Under the pieces are notes generated by a model that was not told the origin of the DNA, ran no database searches, and worked only from the letters and a program-made list of their open reading frames with translations. Positions 43,960-54,523 of a stretch of 64,000 nt of DNA are shown piece by piece. Each line of letters starts with the position of its first letter. Position 1 is the stretch's first letter. This stretch comes from Argyresthia goedartella (Eukaryota; Arthropoda; Insecta; Lepidoptera; Argyresthiidae). Location of the stretch: the NCBI GenBank assembly GCA_949825045.1, contig OX463832.1, positions 22,190,552-22,254,551 of the forward strand, in the 5' to 3' direction. A program made the position numbers and the translations under genes.

Positions 43960-44160
43960 CTGGTGAGGGTTCCTAGGAGGGCAGGAAGAAAAAAATATCC
44001 CCGGTTCTTGGATCTTTTTATGTGTGTGACGCCGCTGTTTCTGGTACCCTCGACACACACGATAGGGCCAGAAGCTCCTCCGTCTCTCGCTCTCGCTCGC
44101 TATGATGACGTCATCGGGCGAGGTGGCAAGATAACTTCGGCGTGTAGTATGTGCTTGTAC
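43960..44160 (+). repeat. SINE family 2, tail part
   Basis: 'gtgtgtgacgccgctgtttc' followed by 'ggtaccctcgacacacacga' and 'gggccagaagc' match the tails at 55440-55520 and 56130-56215. Confidence 0.55.
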
Positions 44161-44195
44161 ATAAATGTTTATGTGTTTATGATATATCCCCGCAG

Positions 44196-44330
44196 GTGCC
44201 TCAGGAGCCGCGCTTGCCTCGCTCTCTGTGCGCGTACTGTGCGCGCCGCGTCGCCACTCACGCGCAGTTTCGTGCGCGGGCGCGCGACGCGCATGCGCGG
44301 CTCTCGGCTGTACTGCGGGACGCGCACGAG
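44196..44330 (+). CDS. ZAD zinc-finger gene 2, exon A (second ZAD half)
   Basis: Acceptor 'tatccccgcag' ends at 44195 and donor gtaggt starts at 44331. The 45 codons, phase 0 at both ends, read VPQEPRLPRSLCAYCARRVA then FRARARDAHARLSAVL. The LPRSLC-x2-C plus long amphipathic helix is the second half of a ZAD domain. It is very GC-rich, unlike gene 1. The exon with the first cysteine pair should lie further left and was not identified. Confidence 0.82.
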
Positions 44331-44707
44331 GTAGGTTTCTGACTTTTAGTTTGGGGGACGGGGGCTAATCTAACTAAATCTCACGTGGCGGAGAGGGGGG
44401 CTCGTCAAATAATACGTATTTCTTACCTAAAAACAGTCTCAACTTGTGAGCAAATTTATTGATGAAAATTGAACGTAATAGTAGTTTATGTGACTGCTGC
44501 ATAATGGAGGGCATTAAAACTCGAGAGTGGGTTTATGAAACGAGCCGAAGGCGAGTTTCATAATAATATCACTCGAGAGTTTTAAATAGTTTTAATGCCT
44601 AATTATAATAATAATAATAATACCTTGGACACTATTTACACACATTGATCTAGCCCCAAACTAGGATTCCCTGTATCTTGGGTACTAGACAACGATACAC
44701 ATACTTA

Positions 44708-46015
44708 CACAGTCAGGTCATAAGTTCTGTCACACAATAAAAACTTTTGAATTTAGAACGCTGGCCACAAAAAAGTTTATTGAATTCGAATTTAGAATTT
44801 TTCATGAAAATAAAAATGTGTACTTTTTAGAATTTTCCTCATTTTTAAATATGGAGTGGACACTTAAAGAAGACCCTGTCGCAGTTATTGCGTTGCATCG
44901 TTGCGGTTACGCGCCAATTCAGATTTTCGACTTACTGAAAAATTTGAATATAACCAAAAGATTCGTTTATCGTACCATAAAACGATACAATGAAGACTCT
45001 AGTGTAGATGACAGGTCAAGAAGTGGTCGCCCTCGCTCTGTTAGGACTCCAGCAGTGATAAAAGCTGTGAAGGCGCGAATTCAATGAAATCCCATACGTA
45101 AGCAGAAACTGTTGGCCCTCCAGATGGGGTTAAGCAGGACCACGGTGAAAAGGGTGTTAAATGAAGACTTAGGGCTTAGGGCATATCGAAGAAAAACAGG
45201 ACATCGTTTGGACGCTCGTTTAATGGACCTGAGACTGAAGAGATGCCGCGCTTTGTTGAAGCGGTACGCGGGAAAAAAGCATCGGGAAATTCTTTTTTCG
45301 GATGAAAAAATTTTCACCGTGGAAGAGAGCTACAACAAACAAAATGATAAGTTGTACGCACACAGCAGTGAAGAAGCGAGCAACCGTATTCCGCGTGTCC
45401 AACGAGGTCATTTTCCATCCTCGCTCATGGTTTGGTTGGGAGTCTCTTATTGGAGCTTAACTGAGGTACATTTTTGTGAGAAAGGCGTAAAAACGAATGC
45501 AGTTGTGTATCAAAATACAGTCCTCAAGAACCTTGTGGAACCTGTTTCTCATACCATGTTTAATAACAGGCACTGGGTATTCCAACAAGATTCTGCGCCA
45601 GCTCATAGAGCGAAAAGCACACAGGACTGGCTGGCGGCGCGTGAAATCGACTTCATCCGGCACGAAGACTGGCCCTCCTCCAGTCCAGATTTGAGTCCGT
45701 TAGATTACAAGATATGGCAACACTTGGAGGAAAAGGCCTGCTCAAAGCCTCATCCTGATTTGGAGTCACTCAAGGCATCCTTGATTAAGGCAGCCGCCGA
45801 TATTGACATGGTCCTCGTTCGTGCTGCGATAGACGACTGGCCGCGCAGAATAAAGGCCTGTATTCAAAATCGCGGGGGTCATTTTAAATAAACTTTATTA
45901 CCATAAGAATCAATATTTTATTAAGTTCATTTTGCTTATAAATGTTTACATAAATAATAAACATGTCTAAATTATTTCATATTGCACATGTGACAGAACT
46001 TATGACCTGACTATG
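44708..46015 (+). mobile_element. Mariner-type transposon, DD37D, nearly intact
   Basis: 1308 bp, ends 'cacagtcaggtcataagttc' and its inverse with one mismatch in 27, flanked by TA at 44706-44707 and 46016-46017. It encodes one transposase with a single internal stop. It sits within the SINE body, so it is the youngest of three nested insertions. Confidence 0.93.
44851..45891 (+). pseudogene. Mariner (DD37D, maT-like) transposase with one stop codon
   Basis: Frame of 346 codons from ATG 44851. N-terminal helix-turn-helix region: EDPVAVIALHRCGYAPIQIF; a linker DRSRSGRPRSV resembling the GRPR AT-hook; catalytic Asp 1 in LFSDEKIFTVE; Asp 2 in FQQDSAPAHRAKSTQDWL; Asp 3 in SSPDLSPLDYKIW, 37 residues after Asp 2, hence DD37D rather than DD34D. 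TGA at 45085-45087 interrupts the frame after ARIQ and the frame continues intact. GTG at 44818 is upstream in frame but the ATG is the likelier start. Only this one break is seen, so the copy is recent. Confidence 0.9.
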
Positions 46016-46500
46016 TAGAATAGATAAATATTATACTTAGATAGATAAACAACCATGACTAGGGTACAAACATCCGTTCTTATCAACAAATATTTGCCCC
46101 CATCGGGACTCGAACCCGGGACCATTCGGGTCGTCAATTATGTACAGTTACATACACTAGTTTATCTACACACATATCATAAGCTCTCTTTGATGTGTTC
46201 AGGAACCGCATGTTTGACCGGCATTGTGGCTCTGCAGTTGTTTAGCTTGTTCTGTAGCACCAACTTCACGCAGGCGGGCGTCGGCGTTCGAAATTTGAAT
46301 GTCATAATATGTAGAAAAATTACACATTATGGTCATAATGTGTAATTTTTCAGATGAGAAATAAGTTTTTACCAAGTAGTTGAACATTATGCTGAGCGTA
46401 ACGTGCGGTTTTTGTACGCAGTAAAGAGGGTTTATGGTACATGTGTAGGTAAAACATTTTATCTACACACGTATCATAAACCCTCTTTACTCTTTACTCC

Positions 46501-48009
46501 ACGACATCTCCCCCGTGAAAGGGAGTCGGTTAATCGGCAAAAATGTCTCACGTAATTAATGGACGTACATAGCATTTACGCAATATGCCAATTGAAAACA
46601 GATCTTAATAAAACAATCGATTGTAATTTCATCGTAGAGGATTAAAAACGAACATGTTTCAAGTTTTAACTTTTATCAACGTTATATGAAAATTTATGAA
46701 TTTTTCGTAATATTATAAAAAATTGTCCAACAAATTATATGTTTTACTGAAATAAAAACTATCGATGACTGTTATTGTGATATAATGAATATTGAATCCG
46801 ATACCATTGTTATATTCGATTCGATTATTTTTACACATTGGTAAAAGTAGCACAGGAATATTTTATCTGTGGTAACCTTTCCCTAATCATTCACAATCCG
46901 CCATTATAAAAAAAATAATTGTTTTCGTTGTTTGATTAGTATAAAAGTGGTGAAAGTATAATTTAAAGTATAGTTATATCATTATTTTTAGAGCATTTTA
47001 TTTAAATTTTCCTCACAGTCGGTGTGAAAAGTTGTATGGGTCACTCAGGAGCAAAATTATTTTCGTCATGGGCGATAACGATTGAATCCTTTGTTACGCT
47101 CAGGATTCTATCTTAGAATCCTTCGCTTCACTCTGGATTCAATGTATCGCCCTCGCCGTAAATACATCATTTTGCTCCCTTAAGACACATATAACTATTG
47201 TAAACAAAGTAATGCCATAAGCCAGTAAAAAACCTTAGGCTTTAACGTTCATATTATATTTCATCTACACACATATCTACAACGCGTTCAAAAACCTATA
47301 TTATTATTATTACATTCAAATTTCAAACATCTCTGAAAATCAAAGCAATCAATCAATCAATCAAAGCAATTAGATTTGCCTCAATTCTAATATCAGTCGC
47401 AATTACATTACATTCGTAATTAAATGTCAATGCCGCAATGCCAGTCATAACATGCGGTTCCTGAACACATCATTGAGAGCTTATAATGACTGACTGACTG
47501 ACTGACTGACTTTGCAGAGGGCGTTGTTTAGTAAACAAACAATAGAAACAGCTCCCGCTTAAAAAATAGATAAATATTATTTCCAAGTAACTTTCCAACG
47601 TGAAGCTATTGTCAAACTGTGAAACTAAGTGACAAGCAATAATACTAGTGTTTTCGTAGACATTGAAACAATATATGTGGTAATATTTACGGGAAATGTA
47701 AGTTGACAGTTAATTGCCTAAATTAAAAAATACAGAAAGTGATTTCAACAAGGGCTATTGTTGTTATATATAAATAGTGCATATTTAAAGGAAACTGCAA
47801 AAAATAAACTTTCATTAGTATTATGAACAATTAAAAACATGTTAGGTAGCACCATCTAGTGTTGAAAAGAAGAACTAATAATATTGACTGTTTCGCTATC
47901 CGCCAATAGAGGGCGTTAGGACTTACTGAGAAAGCGCCATCTAGTACCAAATAGCAAATAGAAATGGCATCTAATAAAGCTTTATTACGGACTTGTGCAG
48001 GCTGTCTAT
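46501..48009. other. Intron of gene 2, AT-rich
   Basis: Contains a foldback at 47045-47185 and a (gact)6 microsatellite at 47489-47513. No exon recognised. Confidence 0.4.
47045..47185. repeat. Foldback element
   Basis: 'gggagcaaaatgatg'-like ends: 'aggagcaaaattattttcgt', then 'gggcgataacgattgaatcc', is inverted as 'ggattcaatgtatcgccctc' and 'catcattttgctccct'. Confidence 0.7.
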
Positions 48010-48397
48010 AATTAATACCAGATTGAACATTCCTATGCTGTTTTATGTGTAAGGAATACTATGATCTGGACTGCGCGAATGTCTCCATCCAAAGATTCCT
48101 CAACACAATGTCCCCTGCTAGCAAAAGAACATGGAAATGCCAAACTTGATGGTGTAATATTCCCAAGAAAGATAACTCGAACACACCTTCGTGCACAATA
48201 TGACCTCCGGAGAAGCCATTTCCAACATCACTGAGAAAAAAACCAGACCATCTACGATCCAGCACAACCTACAACGACGATGACGACATAAGCATTCTCG
48301 GGGATACACAAACAAATTCGAACACAATCGCCTCCCAACAATGCGAAACACTTCTAGATAAGAAACTGGAAACAATGAAAAGCTCTATAGTATTAGA
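48010..48397 (+). pseudogene. LINE ORF1 remnant with PHD-like finger, left half
   Basis: A decayed frame reads YYDLDCANVSIQRF, MSPASKRTWKCQT, then NIPKKDNSNTPS, followed by a coiled-coil-like stretch QCETLLDKKLETMKSSIV. A PHD-like finger then coiled coil is the ORF1 layout of several insect LINEs. It contains stops. It is cut by BEL element 2; the continuation is at 54524. Confidence 0.6.
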
Positions 48398-48773
48398 TGT
48401 TCGATTCCAAATCGATATTCGATCGATGGTTTCGGAACGGCCATTTTGAATTTGACGTTGCTGCCAACCTTGCAGTTTTTGACAACTGACAGACGAAAGC
48501 CCTCGCAATGTAAACGCGTTTTGGATAGGGTATTGAAATTAAATCGCAGTCCATCTGGAATGTATTCGAGGTTCCCTCAGGATTGTCTATATAGCTGAGT
48601 GTGTTGTGGTTCCCCGAACCAGATAAAGTTCGCATTTACGTGGTTGATTGGTTTTTTACCACGTAACATAACCTGTGTTGGAACACTGTGCTGATCGAGG
48701 CTGGCCCGCCAGTCACACAGGAGGTTGGCTGAAGAACCTGTTTACCAAGAAGAGCCTAGGGTGCACCCGGGCC
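48398..48773 (+). repeat. 5' LTR of BEL/Pao element 2, 3'-truncated
   Basis: Starts TGTTCGATTCC and matches 53977-54352 with very few differences (for example at 48648). The last 171 bp of the LTR are absent. The LTR has no resemblance to that of element 1 although the coding parts are close. Confidence 0.88.
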
Positions 48774-48792
48774 AATTACCAAGTCTGTCAAG

Positions 48793-50235
48793 ATGGCTCA
48801 GCTGGTGGCAGCATTGAGGGGTGAGCCTAAGGAGCTGGTCGCTCATTTAACAGTTACGGAGGGTAACTATGAAACGGCCAGACAATTGTTGGTCAGACGT
48901 TACCATAACAAACGGAGGTTGGCCGATGCCCAACTGAACCGTTTGTTTAGTATCCCGGTTGTGAACAAGGTCGGGGCCATACAGACGGAGGTTTTGAACC
49001 CGTTGTTGTCCGTCACCAAGGCTCTAGAGAATCTTGGACTTCCGGTTGGTGAATGGTCGTACCTACTGCTGTACATTGTACTTTCCCGCCTACCCGCTGA
49101 CGTGCAGACTCGTTTCGAACAGTCTCACGGGAGGTCGGCCGAGGACCTGCCCGCCTTCTCCGACTTGGTCGGATTCTTGGAAGAGGAGGCTCGACGGGCA
49201 GAGAATTTGGGGTTGACGGTCACCCATCCTTCGGAGCCACAGAGAGCTGCCGGGAGCGCTGTGAGTAGGGGCCCTCCGACGAGGAAGGACCGCACCAACC
49301 GGCAGTCGTATGGGACTGTGAGTGCATTGACCCCACATAGTGAGACCTGCCCATGTTGTAGGCAGATTGGCCATGCTGTGGCCAATTGCAATAAGTTCGG
49401 GGAACTTAGGGTTGAGGGACGGCGCCGGATGGCCAAGCAGCGGAGCTGGTGTTTCCTGTGCCTCGGGCCACACATGGCTAGGGACTGCACGCGCACAAAA
49501 ATGTGCGGATATTGTGGTGGGGCCCACTACAATCTGTTGTGCATGAACCGGTCCGGCCAACAGCCACCACAGGGCAATACCCAGGGTGACACGGCATGGG
49601 GCCCTGAGAATTCGTTTGCGACTCGGAGCGCAACTCAGGGGCCAACGTCCCCACGTGCACAGGGCAGTACTAGGGTGCAGGGCCGCACTCAGGGTCATCA
49701 CATGGGGGGCCCTGAGTTTTCGGTTGCGACTCAGCATCCGACTCAGCGGGACATTGGGTGTGTTGAGCAGGCCGTAACGGGCGGGTGGCATGGGACACCT
49801 TCGAGCTATGCGGGTGCGGTTCGGACGCCGCCTCAGTTGTCGCCCCGCTCGTCGCCTCGTCCTCATCGGTCACATGTGATGTCCCCCCCGCTCATGGAGC
49901 GGCCACGGTTGAATTCACGCCCACCCCCCTTTAAGGGGAATCGTAGGTTGGGAATGGAACCGGCGCGTGGGCCATTTGTACAATGGGACCCGCTGGCGTA
50001 TAGCTGCATACCTGATCGGTTACAGGCACAGTGGCCCCGGGGGCCCTCGCTAGGAATTTGCGGCCCAACCATTTGTTGCCCCCCAACCGGAGACGGTGGT
50101 GTTACCGATCGCCTCTGTGCTTGTTTGGGATTTGGCGGGCAACCCAACATACGTTCGCGCCCTATTAGATTCTGGAGCTCAGGGCTGCATTGTATCGAAC
50201 GATTTAGCAAAATGGTTGGGCCTCAAGGTAAATAG
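48793..50235 (+). pseudogene. Gag of BEL/Pao element 2, N-terminally deleted
   Basis: The frame enters from the LTR junction and aligns by eye with element 1 from LAQLLMALRGEPKELV onwards (MAQLVAALRGEPKELV here). About 160 N-terminal residues are missing. Zinc knuckles: CPCCRQIGHAVANC, CFLCLGPHMARDC, CGYCGGAHYNLLC. The tail is Gln/Pro/Gly-rich with repeated TQG-type triplets. It overlaps the pol frame by about 180 bases, pol being in the +1 frame. The ATG at 48793 may be chance. Confidence 0.83.
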
Positions 50236-53200
50236 CTATAATAAATCAATACGGGGCGTGGGGAATGTTACGGTTACGAATGTAGTTGGTCAATCGGTGA
50301 TCACGTTCTCTCCACGTTATGACATTTTGACAAAAACATCCGTGCAAGCTTTAGTGATGACGCATGTCATGGGCAGACACCCCTTGGTGAAGTTGAATCC
50401 GGCCGTTCGATTCCTGACATCAGGACTCAAGTTGGCGGATCCCGATTTTGACACTCCAGCCCCGGTCGACCTGCTACTGGGAGCAGACGTTCTGGGTAGG
50501 TTTCTGTTGTCGGATCGGCGAGTTCTTCAGCCGGACGGGTTGATTGCTGTGGATACTAAGTTTGGTCACGTGATCATGGGTCCGGCATTGCCAATGGTTA
50601 GGCCTGCCGAGTCAGATGGCATACTTATTGGCTCAGCGTTGTCAGACGCTATCCAACGTTTCTGGGAGATAGAGGAACCTCCCACCGTTCGTCGAGTCGA
50701 CGCAGACGAAGAAGAGTGCGAGTTGTTTTACCAGAATAGTACTGGTCGCCTTCGTTCTGGTCGTTTTGTAACTCGACTGCCTTTCAGGGCCGATCGACCG
50801 CCACTAGGAGAATCTAGGAAGATGGCTGAGACGAGATTGATGACGATGGAGCGTAGGATGACAAGGGACGCCGTATTTAAACAAAAATATGTTGATTTCA
50901 TGAGGGAGTATGAGTCGTTAGGACACATGTCGGTATCGGGTGTGGACTGGAGATCTGAGGATCATTGTTTCCTTCCACACCATGCCGTCCTACGAACCCC
51001 TACCGGCAAGATTCGAGTTGTTTTTGATGGGTCAGCACCTACCTCGAACGGGATGTCCCTGAATCAGTGTCTACATTCGGGACCCAAGTTGAGCTGTGAT
51101 ATTTCGGATATTCTCACGAGCTTTCGGAGGCACCAGATTGTATTTGTCGCAGACATTCGGATGATGTTTAGGCAAACGGTAATTCATCCGGCTGACAGAA
51201 GGTATCAGTTGATACTTTGGCGTGAGTCCACGGCCGAGCCAGTCAAGGTCTATGAGTTGAACACGAACACGTATGGGTTACGGTCTAGCCCGTATTTGGC
51301 GATGCGTACCCTGCGGGAGTTGGCGTCGCGTGACCGTGTGAGCTATCCTAGAGCCGCCGCTATCCTGGAGCAAGATTTGTACGTCGATGACGTCTGCACA
51401 GGGGCAGCCAGTGTAGAGGAAGCTCTGGACCGACGTGACGAGCTCATTCAATTGCTGGAACGAGGCGGCTATGAACTACGCAAGTGGATGTCCAACTCCC
51501 CTGAGTTGATGGCTGGTCTCCCAGATGAGTTTCAACAAGACCCGCACGTTTTTGAGAATCCTGACAACCCTAACATGTTGTCAGTGCTTGGAATTCAGTA
51601 CCGGCCCGTCCATGATGAGTTTACCTATCGGGTGGTTTTAGAAACACCGAAGGCCTGGACGAAGCGGTCAGTACTGTCAACGATTGCGAGAACGTTCGAC
51701 CCGAATGGATGGATTTCTCCAGTCACCTTTGCTCTCAAATGTTTTATGCAAAGGCTATGGGCGGCTCAGTTGACCTGGGACACCCACCTCTCAGGTGATT
51801 TGTTGACTGATTGGACGCGAATGTTCACCTCGCTATCGGACATAAATAATGTATCGCTGCCGAGGAAATTGGTCCCTGCTGGGGATTACAGGGCAACCCT
51901 TCACGGGTTTTGTGATGCCTCTGAACGATTGTTTGCGGCAGCGGTTTATTTGCGAACCGTCACCTCCACCGGGGAGGTGGACGTGCGTTTGGTTTTGGCA
52001 AAAAGCAAGGTAGCGCCTATTCGGACAAGGATGACGATTCCAAAACTGGAACTGTCCGGGGCTGCTCTTTTGACCAAACTATTGAATCACACTCTAACAG
52101 TGTTGCGTGGGTCAGTGGTTTTGGAGGATACGGTGTACGCGTGGACGGACAGCCAGATTGTTTTGTGCTGGCTGAAGGCTTCGGTCCATAACTTAGAGGT
52201 TTTTGTTGCGAATCGTGTCTCCCAGATTGTGTCGTCTGAGGTCCCACTGACCTGGAGACATGTACCAGGAGAATTGAACCCGTCTGATTGTGCATCCAGG
52301 GGATGTCGGGCTCCTGAACTCGTTAGACACCATTTGTGGTGGGGACCACCCTGGCTTGCCAGGAGAGAATCGGACTGGCCCCACAGCCATGTAGTAGTAT
52401 CTTCGGATCATGGCCCCAGAGCGGCCGTGCATGTTACCCAGAAGGCTGAGGACCCTGACGCCGGGTTTCTGCTGGACCGGTATAGCTCACTTGACAAGTT
52501 TATAAACGTGTCCACTTGGATTAGGAGATTCGCTCGAAATTGTCGTACTCCTCGCGATCAGCGAACGTTGAACCCTATTCTGACTCCGGCAGAGCGAAAC
52601 GAGTCGCTACTGAATTTGGTCCGGTTGGTACAGTCCTCGAAGTTTGGGGCAGAATTGGAGATTATACGAAGTGGACGTTCGAAATTGAAGGGAGCCGTCG
52701 CGCGTCTCAACCCCTTTGTTGATTCGACCGGGTTACTTTGGGTAGGAGGAAGATTGCGCAATGCGAATCTGTCGTATTCGGCTCGTCACCCACTTCTGCT
52801 CCCCAAGGGGGGACAGTTAGTTGAATTGCTGGTGACTGATCGTCATATTAAAAACGCGCATGCCGGCTGTAACGCGTTGTTGGCCACGCTCCAGCGGGAG
52901 TTTTGGATCTTATCTGCCCGCCGTGTCATACGGAACATCGTGTTTCGGTGCATGCCTTGTTATCGACTTAAGGCTGCCACGATGCAACCTCTCATGGGGG
53001 ACTTGCCCCCTGATCGTGTGAATGAGGTCAGACCGTTTTCAGGTGTTGGTACGGATTTTGCCGGACCGTTTATGGTGAAGAGTTCACGATTGCGTACCGC
53101 TAAGCAATACAAGGCGTACCTATGTGTGTTTGTTTGTTTATCCACCAAGGCGGTACATCTCGAGCTCGTTGCTGATCTCTCGACAGAGGCTTTCATTGCT

Positions 53201-53944
53201 TGTTTGGATAGGTTTGTTTCTCGAAGGGGACTTCCAACTTTGATCCGCTCTGATAACGGCACTAACTACGTCGGTGCGGAACGATACTTACGAGAGGTAG
53301 ACAACTTTTTGAATGTAAATAAAGTGGATATTGGAACGGCCCTCTCCCGTCGGGGTATACAGTGGACCTTCAGCCCACCGAGTTGCCCCCACTGGGGTGG
53401 GATTTTTGAGGCCGTAGTTAAGTCAGCTAAGACGCACTTGGGGCGTATAGTAGGTCAGACCGCGCTGACTTTTGAGGAGCTCGCGACATTGTTTTGTAAG
53501 ATCGAGGCCGTTCTCAATTCGCGACCGTTGTGTCCGCTCAGCTCGGATCCAAATGACCTGGAGGCTCTGACCCCAGGCCATTTCTTGATAGGACAGCCAC
53601 TTAACGCGTTGCCCGAGCACCCCTTCGAGGGAGTGAAATTGTATCGGTTGTCAAGGTATCAGATGTTGCAGCAGTTTACTCAGAATTTCTGGAAGCGTTG
53701 GTCGCTCGAGTATCTGCATATCTTACAACAGCGCCTTAAGTGGACTGACAAAACCAGCCCCCCTATTGTTGGTGACCTCGTTCTGGTTAAGGATGCTAAC
53801 CTACCGCCACTACGTTGGCGCAGGGGGCGCATTGTTAACTTGTTCCCTGGCAAGGACGGGACCCCCCGGTCTGCGGAGGTTCTAGTAGGAGGCTCGGTTC
53901 TAAAACGAGTGGTAGCAACGTTGTCTCGGCTGCCCGTAGATTAG
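50054..53944 (+). CDS. Pol polyprotein of BEL/Pao element 2, uninterrupted
   Basis: The frame is open from 50054 to the TAG at 53942, about 1290 codons. Domains in order: aspartic protease (ALLDSGAQGCIVS, near the start), RT with VFVADIRMMFRQT and catalytic YVDDVCTGA (about 13 codons into the 51.37-kb region), RNase H with GFCDASERLFAAAVYL and AWTDSQIVLCWL, integrase with zinc-binding HIKNAH and FRCMPCYR, then GTDFAGPFMVKS, RSDNGTNYVGAERYL and GGIFEAVVKSAK as the D,D,E triad. The ends of the domains match element 1 closely. It has no own start and would need a frameshift from gag. All key residues appear present. It might act in trans for other copies. Confidence 0.9.
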   Translation, partial: EFAAQPFVAPQPETVVLPIASVLVWDLAGNPTYVRALLDSGAQGCIVSNDLAKWLGLKVNSYNKSIRGVGNVTVTNVVGQSVITFSPRYDILTKTSVQALVMTHVMGRHPLVKLNPAVRFLTSGLKLADPDFDTPAPVDLLLGADVLGRFLLSDRRVLQPDGLIAVDTKFGHVIMGPALPMVRPAESDGILIGSALSDAIQRFWEIEEPPTVRRVDADEEECELFYQNSTGRLRSGRFVTRLPFRADRPPLGESRKMAETRLMTMERRMTRDAVFKQKYVDFMREYESLGHMSVSGVDWRSEDHCFLPHHAVLRTPTGKIRVVFDGSAPTSNGMSLNQCLHSGPKLSCDISDILTSFRRHQIVFVADIRMMFRQTVIHPADRRYQLILWRESTAEPVKVYELNTNTYGLRSSPYLAMRTLRELASRDRVSYPRAAAILEQDLYVDDVCTGAASVEEALDRRDELIQLLERGGYELRKWMSNSPELMAGLPDEFQQDPHVFENPDNPNMLSVLGIQYRPVHDEFTYRVVLETPKAWTKRSVLSTIARTFDPNGWISPVTFALKCFMQRLWAAQLTWDTHLSGDLLTDWTRMFTSLSDINNVSLPRKLVPAGDYRATLHGFCDASERLFAAAVYLRTVTSTGEVDVRLVLAKSKVAPIRTRMTIPKLELSGAALLTKLLNHTLTVLRGSVVLEDTVYAWTDSQIVLCWLKASVHNLEVFVANRVSQIVSSEVPLTWRHVPGELNPSDCASRGCRAPELVRHHLWWGPPWLARRESDWPHSHVVVSSDHGPRAAVHVTQKAEDPDAGFLLDRYSSLDKFINVSTWIRRFARNCRTPRDQRTLNPILTPAERNESLLNLVRLVQSSKFGAELEIIRSGRSKLKGAVARLNPFVDSTGLLWVGGRLRNANLSYSARHPLLLPKGGQLVELLVTDRHIKNAHAGCNALLATLQREFWILSARRVIRNIVFRCMPCYRLKAATMQPLMGDLPPDRVNEVRPFSGVGTDFAGPFMVKSSRLRTAKQYKAYLCVFVCLSTKAVHLELVADLSTEAFIACLDRFVSRRGLPTLIRSDNGTNYVGAERYLREVDNFLNVNKVDIGTALSRRGIQWTFSPPSCPHWGGIFEAVVKSAKTHLGRIVGQTALTFEELATLFCKIEAVLNSRPLCPLSSDPNDLEALTPGHFLIGQPLNALPEHPFEGVKLYRLSRYQMLQQFTQNFWKRWSLEYLHILQQRLKWTDKTSPPIVGDLVLVKDANLPPLRWRRGRIVNLFPGKDGTPRSAEVLVGGSVLKRVVATLSRLPVD

Positions 53945-53945
53945 G

Positions 53946-53976
53946 GGACAGGTGGGTGCCTGTCCGGGCGGGTGAT
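53946..53976 (+). other. Hairpin and polypurine tract before the 3' LTR
   Basis: Stem 'ggacagg'/'cctgtcc' with loop 'tgggtg', then 'gggcgggtga', as in element 1 but with a different loop. Confidence 0.65.
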
Positions 53977-54523
53977 TGTTCGATTCCAAATCGATATTCG
54001 ATCGATGGTTTCGGAACGGCCATTTTGAATTTGACGTTGCTGCCAACCTTGCAGTTTTTGACAACTGACAGACGAAAGCCCTCGCAATGTAAACGCGTTT
54101 TGGATAGGGTATTGAAATTAAATCGCAGTCCATCTGGAATGTATTCGAGGTTCCCTCAGGATTGTCTATATAGCTGAGTGTGTTGTGGTTCCCCGAACCA
54201 GATAAAGTTCGCATTTACGTGGCCGATTGGTTTTTTACCACGTAAAATAACCTGTGTTGGAACACTGTGCTGATCGAGGCTGGCCCGCCAGTCACACAGG
54301 AGGTTGGCTGAAGAACCTGTTTACCAAGAAGAGCCTAGGGTGCACCCGGGCCTTGCAGAGAGACAGGAGGTTGACGGGACCGAAGCACAGACCAGGTTAG
54401 ATCGAACCCAATCATTTTAGCTCGGTGAATCGCCGACGTTCACACTTCTTGGCAACTGATCGCTACGCTACCTCGTAGCTGATGGGCCCCTACGAGGTCA
54501 TAAGGTGCCGAGAAGCCTGAACA
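53977..54523 (+). repeat. 3' LTR of BEL/Pao element 2
   Basis: 547 bp from TGTTCGATT to 'gcctgaaca', followed by the duplicated 'ttaga'. Confidence 0.9.

Larger units (their letters stand above)
42557..44195. other. Intergenic or intronic, repeats only
   Basis: Holds a foldback (42770-42865), AT-rich sequence, a 'ggttccg' repeat copy (43670-43860) and a SINE family 2 tail (43960-44160). No exon for the OBP signal peptide or for the first ZAD half of gene 2 was recognised. Confidence 0.4.
44609..46137 (-). mobile_element. tRNA-derived SINE, family 1, copy 4, containing a mariner
   Basis: The tail ('ataccttggacactatttac', 'ctagccccaaactaggattc') lies at 44609-44707 and the body and head at 46018-46137. 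The A-box side of the head is lost: it ends 'gggaccattcgggtcgtc'. The SINE is in minus orientation, with 'aattat' on both sides. Confidence 0.85.
44487..46500. mobile_element. TIR-module copy 2, split by SINE and mariner
   Basis: Left part 44487-44608 (gtagtttatgtgactgctgc, a palindrome around actcgagagt). The module resumes at 46138 (tatgtacagttacatacact) and continues with 'tttatctacacacatatcat', the captured ORF end (here with a deletion that breaks the frame) and 'aaagagggtttatggtacat'. The duplication 'aattat' flanks the SINE. At its right end 46420-46500 is an inverted repeat ('agtaaagagggtttat ... ataaaccctctttact'). Confidence 0.75.

Noticed and set aside
49090..49866. 258-residue antisense ORF inside gag of BEL/Pao element 2
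   Set aside because: Shadow of the gag frame in GC-rich sequence; no motif and no counterpart in element 1.
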